From DATBGS01 sp036557885 (GTDB lineage Bacteria; Chloroflexota; Ktedonobacteria; Ktedonobacterales; DATBGS01): a stretch of 64,000 nt of DNA. A model generated the notes under the pieces. It did not search any database. It was not told the DNA's origin and worked only from the letters and a program-made list of their open reading frames with translations. The stretch covers positions 1 through 64,000 of the forward strand of contig DATBGS010000047.1 of assembly GCA_036557885.1 (NCBI GenBank), read 5' to 3'. The position numbers and the translations under genes are program-made. Below, piece by piece: positions 43,379 through 52,462 of this stretch (position 1 is the stretch's first letter; each line of letters starts with the position of its first letter).

Positions 43379-43878
43379 CGCTTCCTATCCTCCTTCTTCT
43401 GTGCCCCGCTTGTACCACCGGCTTCCAGCCGGTCCGGTCCATCGCGTAAATCAACAAAAAAGCCATGAGCGGTTCATCTGCCCATAGCTTCCGGCTTACG
43501 CGGCTTAGAAAGTTCCAGAAAGAAGAAGGAGTGTGCTGGTCTTTGGGGGATGCTCGCATGCACGCGCATGCCGCGCCCAACCTGCTTCTCTGGGGATGCC
43601 TTGTCTCGCTCGCTTGCCTGAAAATGGGCAGACTCGTCCCCGGACTTAGGGGCGAACTACCGCCATCATTCGTACAAGCAAATGAGACATAGCTGAGAAG
43701 CGTCCTCTCTGCGAGAGAAATTGAGCATCACGGTTGATGCACTCCAAAGAGTATACCCGATTCTCCGATAAAAATCAAGCCACAAAGCGCGTCTCAAGCA
43801 TGCACATATCTCTTATTGGAATTGAGCGGATATAATAACTTGGGTGTCTTGCCGTAACTCTAAGAAGGAGTTGTTCCC
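43379..43878. other. 500-base intergenic region
   Basis: No convincing gene. It contains the inverted REP-like unit at 43408-43433, and a TATAAT at 43831-43836, 42 bases before the next ATG, with no good -35 partner at the right distance. A 75-codon frame at 43465 lacks a binding site and family likeness. Confidence 0.5.
43408..43433 (-). repeat. Inverted copy of the REP-like unit
   Basis: On the minus strand ACCGGCTGGAAGCCGGTGGT, then ACAAGC: the same as 29070-29095 except for two positions (AGA to GGA in the loop, CT to GT after the stem). Confidence 0.55.
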
Positions 43879-44337
43879 ATGTTCAATCGGGCAATTAACT
43901 ACAAAAACCTACTCCTTGTTGTCAGCAGTGCCCTGGTGCTGTATGCACTCTATCAGCTCTACCTGATTGCTACCTCGTCTGAGTGTATCGTCAACGGTGA
44001 TCGGGCAGGCTGTTATCTCCTGGTGGTATGGAGTCCCGGTGAGGTGCTTAGAGAGGGCATACGCCAGGGCATTCCCTATTTTGTGGCTATGGCGGTCATT
44101 CTCTTTGGCATGTGGTCAAAACAGGCCAAAAGGATGTATTGGTGTCTCCAGTCTGTCGTGTGGCTTGTGGGGCTGACGCTCTGGTTTCAGGCAAGCTATC
44201 ATCTTGACCCGTTTCCAGTGGACACCTGGACCTGGTTGGCTTTGACAGCCCTGTGTTCTCTAGTCCTTTTTGCCATGTATCGCCCACTAACACACGCCCT
44301 CAGCAGTCTGTTTGGTGTACAAGCACACGCAGCATAG
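43879..44337 (+). CDS. Four-helix membrane protein of unknown function
   Basis: A 152-residue protein with four hydrophobic helices: ~11-28 (LLLVVSSALVLYALYQLYLI), ~55-73, ~82-100 and ~113-133. Two cysteines (SSECIVNGDRAGCYLL) in the first periplasmic loop could form a disulphide. AGAAGGAG precedes the ATG. No family recognised. Confidence 0.7.
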   Translation: MFNRAINYKNLLLVVSSALVLYALYQLYLIATSSECIVNGDRAGCYLLVVWSPGEVLREGIRQGIPYFVAMAVILFGMWSKQAKRMYWCLQSVVWLVGLTLWFQASYHLDPFPVDTWTWLALTALCSLVLFAMYRPLTHALSSLFGVQAHAA

Positions 44338-44420
44338 ATAGTGTGAGAGAGCGGCTGCCTTCTTCCGCTTCAGCTGCCTTCTCTGAATGGTTCATCTTTG
44401 CTCAGTTGGTAGAATACCTC

Positions 44421-45134
44421 TTAGGCGCCCTCTCTCGCTCGCAGCGCCCGCAGCACCATCACCGCCGCCAGCAGCATCAGCAGCAGCGCCAGCGTGTTGA
44501 ACAGCAAAAACTCGCTAAAAACGAGCGTGCTGCCGCCAATCGTCACATGGTCCACGCTCTCATCGTACAGCGCGCGGCTATATGACGTAAGCAGCAGCAT
44601 ATGAGCGATGAGCGCCGCCACATTCACGCCCAGCGCCAGCACCGCACCCACCGCCGGACCCAGCGCAAACACACGCTCCTGGCTGCCACGCCCCAGCCAC
44701 CGCGCCAGGGGTGGCCCCACAAGCAACGCCCCGGCAATCAGCAGCGCAAAACTCCCCACGACCACCAGAAATCCCACCGGGTGCTTGATCACCAGCCCCC
44801 AGAATGCTCCCAGCGTCTCAAACGCCGCCAGCACCGGCACAAAAAAGCGCAGATCAACCGCCTCGCCGCGCCCCAGGCGTGCCAGCACCAGCCGTATCAC
44901 CCCTGCTGTCACCACCACCAGCGCCGCCAGCGCCGTCACATACACCGCCTCATACGTCAGGCTTAGCGCCGCGTTAGAAGCATGAGCCGCCCGTCCCAGC
45001 GCGCTATCATCCTCGATCATATACACATCCAGGCTGCCCACAAACGCCGCCAAAAACGCCAGCGCCAGCGTCACCGCTGCTGGTAAGAGACGGCGTGGAG
45101 CATGTCTTGTCGTCTGAGTCAGAGTCGTCATCAT
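44421..45134 (-). CDS. Polytopic membrane protein of unknown function
   Basis: A 237-residue protein; the ATG at 45134 follows AAGGGGG, while the frame extends up to 45287 without support. About six membrane helices, including AAVTLALAFLAAFVGSLDVYM, YEAVYVTALAALVVVTAGVI and LLFNTLALLLMLLAAVMVLRAL. The loop after helix 1 has YMIEDDSALGRAAHA. No transport or enzymatic motif seen. Confidence 0.7.
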   Translation of the reverse strand: MMTTLTQTTRHAPRRLLPAAVTLALAFLAAFVGSLDVYMIEDDSALGRAAHASNAALSLTYEAVYVTALAALVVVTAGVIRLVLARLGRGEAVDLRFFVPVLAAFETLGAFWGLVIKHPVGFLVVVGSFALLIAGALLVGPPLARWLGRGSQERVFALGPAVGAVLALGVNVAALIAHMLLLTSYSRALYDESVDHVTIGGSTLVFSEFLLFNTLALLLMLLAAVMVLRALRAREGA

Positions 45135-45321
45135 CTGGCCCCCTTCTGTTCTCTCAGGCTTCCTTCCAATCCTAACGCCACCCCCTGCGACTGTCCACGC
45201 CCCAACACCACAGCAGCAGCCACCTGAGTGCTTGACATACCATACTCGTTTCTGGTTAGCTGTAGCTAATATTCTTAGCTCCGCCATATGGCAAGGGGAG
45301 CGGCGTACCTGGGGCTGGGGG

Positions 45322-45339
45322 AGTCCGCGCAGGCGGACT
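45322..45339. repeat. Short palindrome also seen near 37855
   Basis: AGTCCGC-GCAG-GCGGACT. The core TCCGCGCAGGCGGAC also occurs in the terminator at 37855-37870. Possibly another dispersed repeat family. Confidence 0.4.
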
Positions 45340-45401
45340 TGGTGGCGGCACGCCCTTAGCCGCGATTTTAATCGCCAGGCGCCGAACGCCGAAAGGAAAC
45401 C

Positions 45402-46187
45402 ATGCTAGACTTGCTTGTCGTTGAAGATAACGAAAAACTCCGCCCCGCCCTCAAAGCCGGGCTGGACCAAACCGGCGCCGTCCACGTCGTGCATACCTGC
45501 GGCACCGGCGAAGACGCCCTGGACTGGTGCCTGGAGCATCTGCCTGCCGCCACGCCCCCACATTGGGGGGTCATCCTCATGGACGTCCAGCTTGCTGGCG
45601 AGATGAACGGCATCGAGGCTGCCGTCGCCATTCGCCGCGAGTTTCCGCGCCTGCCTGTCGTCTTCTACTCCATTCAGGACGACGACGCCTACTACCGCGC
45701 CTTTCGTCGCTCCGGCATCCTCAGCCACTACGCCTACGTGCGCAAATCCAACTATCTGCTGCCCCAGATGATCGTTCCGCTCCTGCGCGACGCCGTTGCC
45801 GGACGCAGCATCATTGACCCCGACATCGAATCGCGCGTGCAAGAAGTTCGCGAGAAAGACGAGCAATCGCCAATGGCCCTCTTGGAACCCAACGAGCAGC
45901 AGGTCGCACGCATGCTCGCGCAGGGCATGAGCAACGAGCAAATCGCCGCGCGCCTCGGCTTCCGCGACAAGCGCACCATCAGCCGCACCAACGGCCAGAT
46001 TTACGCCGCCTGGGGCCTCAACGAAAGCGCCACCGACGAAAAAATTGCCCGCGTGCGTGCTACCATCATCATCCGCGAAAATCGCCTCATCCACTGGGAC
46101 GACAACGGCGTGCCACAAGTGCTAGATAACCGTAATCATTGGGTAGCATACGATCTGAATATAGGAAACTATGCCAGCACTCCTTGA
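45402..46187 (+). CDS. Response regulator with LuxR-like C terminus
   Basis: A 261-residue protein. Receiver ~1-140: VVEDNE with Asp9, phospho-acceptor Asp61 in VILMDVQLAG, Lys in YVRKSNYL. The C-terminal part (~160-225) has LLEPNEQQVARMLAQGMSNEQIAARLGF, a LuxR-type helix-turn-helix, followed by an unusual ~45-residue tail (IHWDDNGVPQVLDNRNHW). AAGGAAACC precedes the ATG. Its last 17 bases overlap the start of the histidine kinase gene, so the regulator is translated first and the kinase is probably coupled to it. Confidence 0.85.
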   Translation: MLDLLVVEDNEKLRPALKAGLDQTGAVHVVHTCGTGEDALDWCLEHLPAATPPHWGVILMDVQLAGEMNGIEAAVAIRREFPRLPVVFYSIQDDDAYYRAFRRSGILSHYAYVRKSNYLLPQMIVPLLRDAVAGRSIIDPDIESRVQEVREKDEQSPMALLEPNEQQVARMLAQGMSNEQIAARLGFRDKRTISRTNGQIYAAWGLNESATDEKIARVRATIIIRENRLIHWDDNGVPQVLDNRNHWVAYDLNIGNYASTP

Positions 46188-48438
46188 CTGGGCCATCCGC
46201 GCCGTCTCCCTCTTCAACACGATCACCCTGCTCTGGCTCGGCCTCACTGTCCTGCTCAACACCGAGCGCCGCACCTGGGGCAGCCTGCTCGCGGCGGGCG
46301 GCCTGCTCATGGGCGGCATCTTCTTTGTGGCCCATACGCTCATCGCGGCAGGCCAGATGGACCACTTCACTGCTCAGCTCGCCTTCTGGTGGCGGCTCGT
46401 CTGGCTGCCCTGCATCATCTTGCCGTATCTCTGGTATCTCGTCATGCTTTCGTGGACGGGCGTCCTTCAGGACCGCCGCCAGCGCCTCATCCTGGCCGCC
46501 ATGACCGCGCTGGGGCTGGTGGGGGTGATGGTCCTTGCGCTCTATCCCCTGCCCGCAGCCAGCGCAGCACCGCGCGACCCTGGCCCGCTGCTCATGTCAG
46601 ACGACAGCTTTCCCACTGTCTTTCTGCTCTACCCGTCTTACAGCCTGCTCAGCATCACCCTCGCGCTCTGGGCGCTGCGCCATATGGCCGCCTCAGACCG
46701 CTTCATGGGCGATCTTGCCCGCCTGCGGGCACGCCCCTGGCTCATTGCTGCCTCGCTCGCGCTGCTGGCCGTAAGTCTGGGCGTGGGGACCATAGCCCTT
46801 TGGTTTCTCTCCGGGGTGCAATCCGGCGAACTCCTCAGCATCACTGGCGCCACGTTCAACCGCCTCAAACCATTTGACGCTCTCATTGCTGGCTTGATCG
46901 CTATCGCCGTCGTCCTGATTGGACGCGCCGTCGTCTCCTATGAAATCTTCACTGGCAAACGCCTGCCCAGCGGCGCGCTCTTGCTCCAGTGGCGTCGCAG
47001 CCTCATCCTGGCCCTCGGCTATAGCACCTTTGTGGCCGCGAGCCTGGCGCTCCCGCTTGACCCCATCTATCCGCTGGTGCTCGCCACGCTCATCATGATC
47101 ACCTACATCGCCCTGCTGGGCTGGCGGCTGGATAGGGACCGCACCCGCCGCGCGGAGCGGCTGCGCCCGGTCATTGCCAGCCAGCGCCTCTACGAACACC
47201 TGCTCACACCCACTACACCACTCAACGGCGATGTCAGCGCCCCCTTTCGTGCTGTCTGCCAGGATGTGCTTGGTGCCGAGGTCGCCTATCTTCTCGCGCT
47301 TGGTCCTCTCGCGCCGCTCGTCGGGCCGCCGCTCGCCATTCCAGCCGACGCCGCACCGCCTATCTCCACGCTCACCGGCCTGCTGGCCGATCTGCGCGCC
47401 CCAGACAAACTCTGCCTGCCCATCGAGCCAGCCCAGCACAACGGCGCGCGCTGGGCCATTCCGCTCTGGAGCGAGCGCGGGCTAATTGGTGTACTGCTGC
47501 TGGGCAACAAACACAACGGCGGCCTCTACACCCAGGAAGAAATGGAAATGGCCCGCGCCACTGGCGAGCGTCTGATAGATACCCAGGCCAGCGCAGAAAT
47601 GGCCCGCCGCCTGATGACCCTCCAGCGCCAGAGAATAGCCGAGAGCCAGATTCTCGACAACAGCACGCGGCGTGTCCTGCATGATGATGTCCTCCCGCGC
47701 CTGCACACTGCCCTGCTCACCTTGAGCGCCTCACAAACTGGTGCCAACGGCACGCCTGACGCCACCGCTGAACCCATTACCCTGCTCACCGACACCCATC
47801 GCCAGATTGCCAACCTGCTGCACGCCCTGCCCACCACTGCCGCGCCAGAGATTGCCCGTCTGGGGCTGATCGGCGCCCTGCGCCGCGTCACCGAGGGCGA
47901 ACTGCGCAACGCCTTTGATAGCATCGCCTGGCAGCTTGAGCCAGCAGCAGAACAGGCTACCAACCAACTTCCGCCGCTGGCCGCCGAAGTTCTCTTTGGC
48001 GCCGCCCGCGAAGCCATGCGCAACGCCGCCCGCTATGGGCGTGGCGGCGACACCAGCCGCCCGCTGCACCTCATCATCACCCTTGCCTGGCGCGGCGGGC
48101 TGCACCTCACCATCGAAGATGATGGCGTCGGCTTTGGCGCAGCCCCACAGGGACAGGCCACCCCACAGGGGCAGACCACCCCACAGGGGCAGACCACCCC
48201 AAAAAGCAGCGGCCAGGGCCTCGCCCTGCACAGCACCATGCTGGCCGTGCTGGGCGGCACCCTGACCGTCGAGCGCCTGCCTACTGCTTCAACCCATGTC
48301 GCCCTGTCCCTGCCCCAAGCCGACCTGCTTATTCCTCGTCCTCATCCTCCTCAAGCGCCCCATCTTCCTCAAACTCCTCCGACCCCTCCTCAAACACCAG
48401 TTCATACCCCTCCGGTGGATAGCTCACCTCCACCATAA
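46171..48438 (+). CDS. Membrane histidine kinase, 3' end extended into neighbouring gene
   Basis: A 755-residue kinase. The first ~320 residues hold about eight membrane helices; residues ~340-480 look like a GAF-type module (GVLLLGNKHNGGLYTQEEMEMA). The phospho-acceptor is probably His504 in RRVLHDDVLPRLH. The ATPase domain has DDGVGFG and GQGLALHSTMLAVLGG. The loop between these carries three copies of a 6-residue PQGQTT unit. After the natural domain end (~LSLPQADLLI) there are ~38 Pro-rich residues encoded antisense to the acidic tail of the gene at 48329. The cognate regulator is the overlapping upstream gene. Confidence 0.83.
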   Translation: MPALLDWAIRAVSLFNTITLLWLGLTVLLNTERRTWGSLLAAGGLLMGGIFFVAHTLIAAGQMDHFTAQLAFWWRLVWLPCIILPYLWYLVMLSWTGVLQDRRQRLILAAMTALGLVGVMVLALYPLPAASAAPRDPGPLLMSDDSFPTVFLLYPSYSLLSITLALWALRHMAASDRFMGDLARLRARPWLIAASLALLAVSLGVGTIALWFLSGVQSGELLSITGATFNRLKPFDALIAGLIAIAVVLIGRAVVSYEIFTGKRLPSGALLLQWRRSLILALGYSTFVAASLALPLDPIYPLVLATLIMITYIALLGWRLDRDRTRRAERLRPVIASQRLYEHLLTPTTPLNGDVSAPFRAVCQDVLGAEVAYLLALGPLAPLVGPPLAIPADAAPPISTLTGLLADLRAPDKLCLPIEPAQHNGARWAIPLWSERGLIGVLLLGNKHNGGLYTQEEMEMARATGERLIDTQASAEMARRLMTLQRQRIAESQILDNSTRRVLHDDVLPRLHTALLTLSASQTGANGTPDATAEPITLLTDTHRQIANLLHALPTTAAPEIARLGLIGALRRVTEGELRNAFDSIAWQLEPAAEQATNQLPPLAAEVLFGAAREAMRNAARYGRGGDTSRPLHLIITLAWRGGLHLTIEDDGVGFGAAPQGQATPQGQTTPQGQTTPKSSGQGLALHSTMLAVLGGTLTVERLPTASTHVALSLPQADLLIPRPHPPQAPHLPQTPPTPPQTPVHTPPVDSSPPP
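48143..48196 (+). repeat. Three tandem 18-bp repeats inside the histidine kinase
   Basis: Units 48143-48160, 48161-48178 and 48179-48196; the last two are identical and the first differs at two or three positions. Each adds six residues (PQGQAT/PQGQTT) to the ATP-lid loop without shifting the frame. Confidence 0.85.
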
Positions 48439-49666
48439 TCGGCTGGCCGCCCAGCTCAACCCGTGCCTGATGCTTCAAGCCCTCCTCTGGGAACATCCCC
48501 CGTTCCAGCATCCGGCGATTCTGGGCGAAAAACTGGCTCAGCGCCTCAAATGTCAGAGTTAGCGCCCGCGCCTCGCGCGCACTCGGCGGCTGCGCTTTCC
48601 CGCCCGCCACAATGCGCAAAAACATCGGCACCGCCTGCTTAGAATATTTAATCTTGTGATCTTCCAGCCAATCCAGATACGTCGGGTCGCGCTCATCCTC
48701 TGGATCAAAAAAGCCCACCAGCCCATCCTCCACCGTCTCGGCTAGCTTCTCGCCCACTGGACCCTGCTCGGCCAACATCTGCCCTACCAGCAAACGCAGT
48801 TGATCTGGCGGCACATCTTGAATTGGCGCCCCCGCCTGGCGCATCGCCTCAATTGCCTCGTCAATCTCCGCCTCGCCCGGCAGTAACTCCTGGCCGCGCT
48901 CAGCCATGCGGTGCATCGCCTCCAGCGAATAGTAGATCACCGCGCCTTGCACCGCGCCCGCGCCACCCAGCACCGACACATACACCGTCCGCGTCCCCTC
49001 CTCCGGCCCATAGTCGCCAAGCTGCACCATCAGCGGCGGCTCATCGCCCAGATATTCCCAGGGCGAGCGCTTATAGTAATTGGCTGCGGCGTTAAAGAGC
49101 GGCGGCATCAGCTTCTGATCAATCTCCCAGGTAAACGGCTGTGGCGGTTCCGGGCTGCCATCCGCGCCCATATACTCCGCCAACGACTCAAACGCCGCGT
49201 CAAACGCCGGAATCTCCGCGCTATAATCCACCTGCACATGCAGCGGCTCCAGAAACTTCCGCGCCGCCTGAGCCAGCGCCTCATCGTTCACCACCACTCG
49301 CCCCGGCACCCCTGCCGCCGATGAGTCCAGCTTCTGCCCCGACGCCGAAAGCAGCTTCAGGCCGCCCTTCGTCCGCCCTTCCTCCTGCTGCTGTGCCTCC
49401 GGCTCGGCCATCGCCAGCGCCAGCACCTCCAACGCCTCGCTTAGCCCATCGTCTTTGCTCTCCAGCGGATTGATCACATCCGAGGCCAGCAGCCGCCCAT
49501 CGGTAGCATCCAGCCAGATCGCCACATAGGGCTGGAACGTCCGTCGGTTCTCGTAAAAGTAGAGCGGGAGCACCTGTTTCCCACCCTCAATCACCTGCTC
49601 CGGTCGGCGTCGCAGGCGCGACAGCCGCTCTATCGTATTCTTGCCTGATTTCTGCCCTTTCGCCAT
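48329..49666 (-). CDS. Protein of unknown function with acidic tail
   Basis: A 445-residue soluble protein. It begins MAKGQKSGKNTIERLSRL, has a region YENRRTFQPYVAIWLDATDGRLLASDVI (in two parts, ~40-65), and ends in ~25 residues almost all Glu/Asp. I recall similar uncharacterised plant- and bacterial-type DUF proteins but cannot name one reliably. No membrane helix. GGGAG lies 9 bases before the ATG. Its 3' end overlaps the convergent kinase gene by 110 bases. Confidence 0.7.
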   Translation of the reverse strand: MAKGQKSGKNTIERLSRLRRRPEQVIEGGKQVLPLYFYENRRTFQPYVAIWLDATDGRLLASDVINPLESKDDGLSEALEVLALAMAEPEAQQQEEGRTKGGLKLLSASGQKLDSSAAGVPGRVVVNDEALAQAARKFLEPLHVQVDYSAEIPAFDAAFESLAEYMGADGSPEPPQPFTWEIDQKLMPPLFNAAANYYKRSPWEYLGDEPPLMVQLGDYGPEEGTRTVYVSVLGGAGAVQGAVIYYSLEAMHRMAERGQELLPGEAEIDEAIEAMRQAGAPIQDVPPDQLRLLVGQMLAEQGPVGEKLAETVEDGLVGFFDPEDERDPTYLDWLEDHKIKYSKQAVPMFLRIVAGGKAQPPSAREARALTLTFEALSQFFAQNRRMLERGMFPEEGLKHQARVELGGQPIMVEVSYPPEGYELVFEEGSEEFEEDGALEEDEDEE

Positions 49667-49958
49667 GAATGGCTACTCCCTTCCTGTAACGGTCCCGCTT
49701 CTGCTCGTAATTGCTGCTTTCGTGTCGGTCTATCATATGCTATAGCAGCGTTTCTTGCATCTTTCTGTCCACGCAGACACTTCATCGCTCAAAGCGCTTG
49801 CTTGCACACCCAAAGTTGCAGAAGCGCCAACGCGCGGCCTATCATACAGAAGAAACCCAGGCCCACATCATGTAACAACCAGGCGTACTCATGTACGTCT
49901 GAGCAGTAGTGCCGAACAATCGCGCACAAGCAATAGATACGAGGAATATGATCAGCAG

Positions 49959-51038
49959 ATGAACCAGCAGCCATCACCAACCACCCTGCCACCCCACACC
50001 GGGCTGGCTCGCTTTCTGGACGCCTGCCACCTGCGCCAGCCTGATGCCACGCCCATTTGGTTTATGCGCCAGGCCGGGCGCTGCCTGGCTGAATACCGCG
50101 ACCTGCGCAAACGCTTCAACGACGACATCCTCACAATGGCGAAAACGCCCGATGTCGCCACCCAGATCACCCTGATGCCCGTCGAGCGCTTTGGTGTGGA
50201 CGCCGCCGTCCTCTATGCCGACATCATGCTTCCGCTGCAAGGCATGGGCGTCGAGCTTTCCATCGAGCCAGAGGTCGGCCCCATCATCCATCACCCCATC
50301 CGCAGCATGCAGGATGTCGAGCGCCTGCGCGTCACCAACCCCGAAGAAGGCACACCCTTTGTGCTGGAAGCCATCCGCCTCATTCGCCGCGAACTGGAGG
50401 GCAAAAAGGCCATCATCGGCTTTTCCGGCGCGCCCTTCACCCTCGCCTGCTATCTCATCGAAGGCCGCCCTTCGCGCGACTACGCCATTGCCAAGACGCT
50501 CATGTACAGCCAACCCGAAGTCTGGCACGCCCTGCTGGAGAAAATTACCGCTGTAACCATCCCCTATCTCCTGGGGCAGATCAGGGCGGGCGTGGATGTC
50601 GTGCAGTTGTTTGATAGTTGGATCGGCGCCCTCAGCCCCAGTGTCTATCGCCGCTACGTCTTCCCCTACAGTCAGCGCATCTTCCAGGCCATCAAGCAAG
50701 CTGGCACGCCTAGCATCCATTTTGGCACCGGCTCGGCCAGCCTGCTCGAAATCATGCGCGATGCTGGCGGCGATGTCATGTGCGTAGACTGGCGCGTGGA
50801 CCTGGACGACGCCTGGGCGCGCATCGGTTATGATCGGGGCATGCAGGGCAACCTGGACCCTGTGCTCATGCTCGCACCTTGGGAGCGCATCGAAGAAGGC
50901 ATGCACGACATTCTGCGCCGCGCCAATGGGCGCCCCGGCCATATCTTTAACCTGGGGCATGGTGTCCTCGCGCCCACCAACCCGGACCTGCTGCGCCGCC
51001 TCGTAGATGCCGTCCACGAAACAACAGCCCGCTTGTAG
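49959..51038 (+). CDS. hemE: Uroporphyrinogen decarboxylase
   Basis: A 359-residue HemE. The diagnostic N-terminal PIWFMRQAGRCLAEYRDLR (with the substrate-binding Arg pair), VDAAVLYADIMLPLQGMG, FSGAPFTLACYLIEG and FGTGSASLLEIM, and C-terminal GNLDPVLMLAPWE and FNLGHGVLAPTNPD are all present. It removes four carboxyl groups from uroporphyrinogen III to give coproporphyrinogen III. The ATG at 49959 gives the family's normal length; its ribosome binding site is weak (GAGGA ~14 bases away). hemH follows ~450 bases later on the same strand, with a small opposite-strand gene in between. Confidence 0.95.
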   Translation: MNQQPSPTTLPPHTGLARFLDACHLRQPDATPIWFMRQAGRCLAEYRDLRKRFNDDILTMAKTPDVATQITLMPVERFGVDAAVLYADIMLPLQGMGVELSIEPEVGPIIHHPIRSMQDVERLRVTNPEEGTPFVLEAIRLIRRELEGKKAIIGFSGAPFTLACYLIEGRPSRDYAIAKTLMYSQPEVWHALLEKITAVTIPYLLGQIRAGVDVVQLFDSWIGALSPSVYRRYVFPYSQRIFQAIKQAGTPSIHFGTGSASLLEIMRDAGGDVMCVDWRVDLDDAWARIGYDRGMQGNLDPVLMLAPWERIEEGMHDILRRANGRPGHIFNLGHGVLAPTNPDLLRRLVDAVHETTARL

Positions 51039-51058
51039 CCCCGGCGTCCCTGCCGGGG
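51039..51058 (+). terminator. Hairpin directly after hemE
   Basis: CCCCGGC (51039-51045) with GCCGGGG (51052-51058), a 7-bp G+C stem starting at the base after the stop codon; no T run. Confidence 0.45.
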
Positions 51059-51151
51059 CCGCCGTCGCCAGAGGTAAACGCCTGGAAAAGCAGCACACCA
51101 GCAAACGAGAGAAGCAGAACAGAATGTCAGTAAGGAATCCAGCCAGCAAGC

Positions 51152-51424
51152 CTATGGATTGCAAAATTGGCAAGGCTTCAGAGTTCCCCGAATCTTATCC
51201 CTTGCCCATCTTTCGAGTTCGGTGCGGTCAAGTGAGCAAACTTTGATATAGTCTTTTGTCCAGCATTTTGCTTTTGACGACAATTTAGCAAGCGTTGGGC
51301 AGGAAACACGATGCAACAGCAGATAGGATGGTCCTGGATTGCGTGCACAATTGACGATAAACCCTTTTGGATTGGCCCACCTCCATTGGAGGTATTCCCG
51401 GTCCTGATCCTTGAAGCATTGCAT
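51152..51424 (-). CDS. Small cysteine-containing protein of unknown function
   Basis: A 90-residue protein between hemE and hemH on the opposite strand. A perfect ribosome binding site (AGGAGG, 5 bases before the ATG) supports it. The motifs WANPKGFIVNCARN, YLLLHRVSCPTL, WTKDYIKVCSLDR and the final CQFC resemble a small domain I remember as widespread in bacteria, sometimes attached to nucleases, with a set of Cys/His that may bind zinc. Function unknown. Composition is more A/T-rich than its neighbours, hinting at acquisition. Confidence 0.65.
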   Translation of the reverse strand: MQCFKDQDREYLQWRWANPKGFIVNCARNPGPSYLLLHRVSCPTLAKLSSKAKCWTKDYIKVCSLDRTELERWARDKIRGTLKPCQFCNP

Positions 51425-51492
51425 GGCTTCCTCCTGGCAAGGACTTCTTCCGATTGAAGGACAAGTAAACAGCTACTAGAAAGAAATATAGC

Positions 51493-52461
51493 ATGCAAAA
51501 TGGAAGCAAACCAACAGAACAGCATATCGGCGTCGTCCTCATGACCTATGGCTCTCCTGCCACCCTGGACGACATCCCTGTCTATATGAAAAACGTGCGC
51601 GGCGGGCGTGAGCCAGAGCCGGAACTCGTCACCGAATTTCGCCGCCGCTATCACCTCATTGGTGGCTCGCCGCTCCTGCGCATCACCCGCGAGCAGGCTG
51701 CCGCCCTTCAGGTCGAACTGAACCAGCGGCACAGTGGGAAGCGCACCTTCCACGTCGTCGCGGGCATGCGTTTTGCCCCGCCCTTCATTGCTGATGTCGT
51801 CCCCGACGCTGCCCAGGGCGCGACCCATCTCGTCGGCCTGATCATGTCGCCGCAGTATTCGCCCATCATCATGAGTGGCTATGTGAAGACTCTGGAGCAG
51901 GCCGTCGCCTCCCTCAACCGCCGCGACCTCGCCCTCAAGATCGCCACCGACTGGCATCTCCAGCCGCTTTTTCTACGCGCCCTCGCTGATCGCGCCAGCC
52001 AGGCACTCAACAAGTTCCCGGCGGATGTACGCCAGCGTGTGCCCGTCTTGCTCACTGCCCACAGCATGCCCAAGCGGGTCATCGAAAACGAACCAGACTA
52101 CATCAACCATCTCAAGGAAACGGCAGCAGAAGTCGCCCGGCTCGCTGGCATCCCCCAGGACCGCTGGCTGTTCTGCTATCAAAGCGCCGGGCACACCCCG
52201 GAAGAATGGCTCAAGCCCGACTTCGCCGACATCATGCCTGAACTCAAAGCCGCCGGACACACCCACGTGCTCATCGCGCCCGTGCAGTTCCTGGCTGACC
52301 ACCTTGAAATCCTGTACGACATCGAGATTGGCGCCCGCGAGCAGGCCGAATCCGTTGGCATCCAGTTTGCCCGCACCGAATCGCTCAACACCTCGCCCAC
52401 CTTCATCAAAGCCCTGGCCCAGGTCGTTGAAGATACTCTGGCAATCGAACCCGTCCGATAA
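51493..52461 (+). CDS. hemH: Ferrochelatase / coproporphyrin ferrochelatase
   Basis: A 322-residue HemH. Recognisable parts: GVVLMTYGSPATLDDIPVYM, RRRYHLIGGSPL, AGMRFAPPFI (region of the metal-site His in other members), LIMSPQYSP, LLTAHSMPKRVI with the conserved His, CYQSAGHTPEEWLKPDF with QSxxG, and VLIAPVQFLADHLEILYDIE with the catalytic Glu. It inserts iron into a porphyrin. Whether it works on protoporphyrin or coproporphyrin is not readable here; no HemQ or HemY is in the window. The ATG has a weak binding site. Confidence 0.93.
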   Translation: MQNGSKPTEQHIGVVLMTYGSPATLDDIPVYMKNVRGGREPEPELVTEFRRRYHLIGGSPLLRITREQAAALQVELNQRHSGKRTFHVVAGMRFAPPFIADVVPDAAQGATHLVGLIMSPQYSPIIMSGYVKTLEQAVASLNRRDLALKIATDWHLQPLFLRALADRASQALNKFPADVRQRVPVLLTAHSMPKRVIENEPDYINHLKETAAEVARLAGIPQDRWLFCYQSAGHTPEEWLKPDFADIMPELKAAGHTHVLIAPVQFLADHLEILYDIEIGAREQAESVGIQFARTESLNTSPTFIKALAQVVEDTLAIEPVR

Positions 52462-52462
52462 C

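Noticed and set aside
43465..43692. 75-codon frame in the 500-base gap
   Set aside because: No binding site, odd composition, overlaps repeat-like sequence; no family resemblance.
43831..43836. Perfect TATAAT before the gene at 43879
   Set aside because: No TTGACA-like -35 box at 16-18 bp; listed only as a note in the gap entry.
48143..48196. Tandem repeats considered as a CRISPR array
   Set aside because: Units are adjacent with no spacers and lie in frame inside a kinase gene.
51039..52461. hemE and hemH as one uninterrupted operon
   Set aside because: A hairpin follows hemE directly and an opposite-strand gene lies between them.
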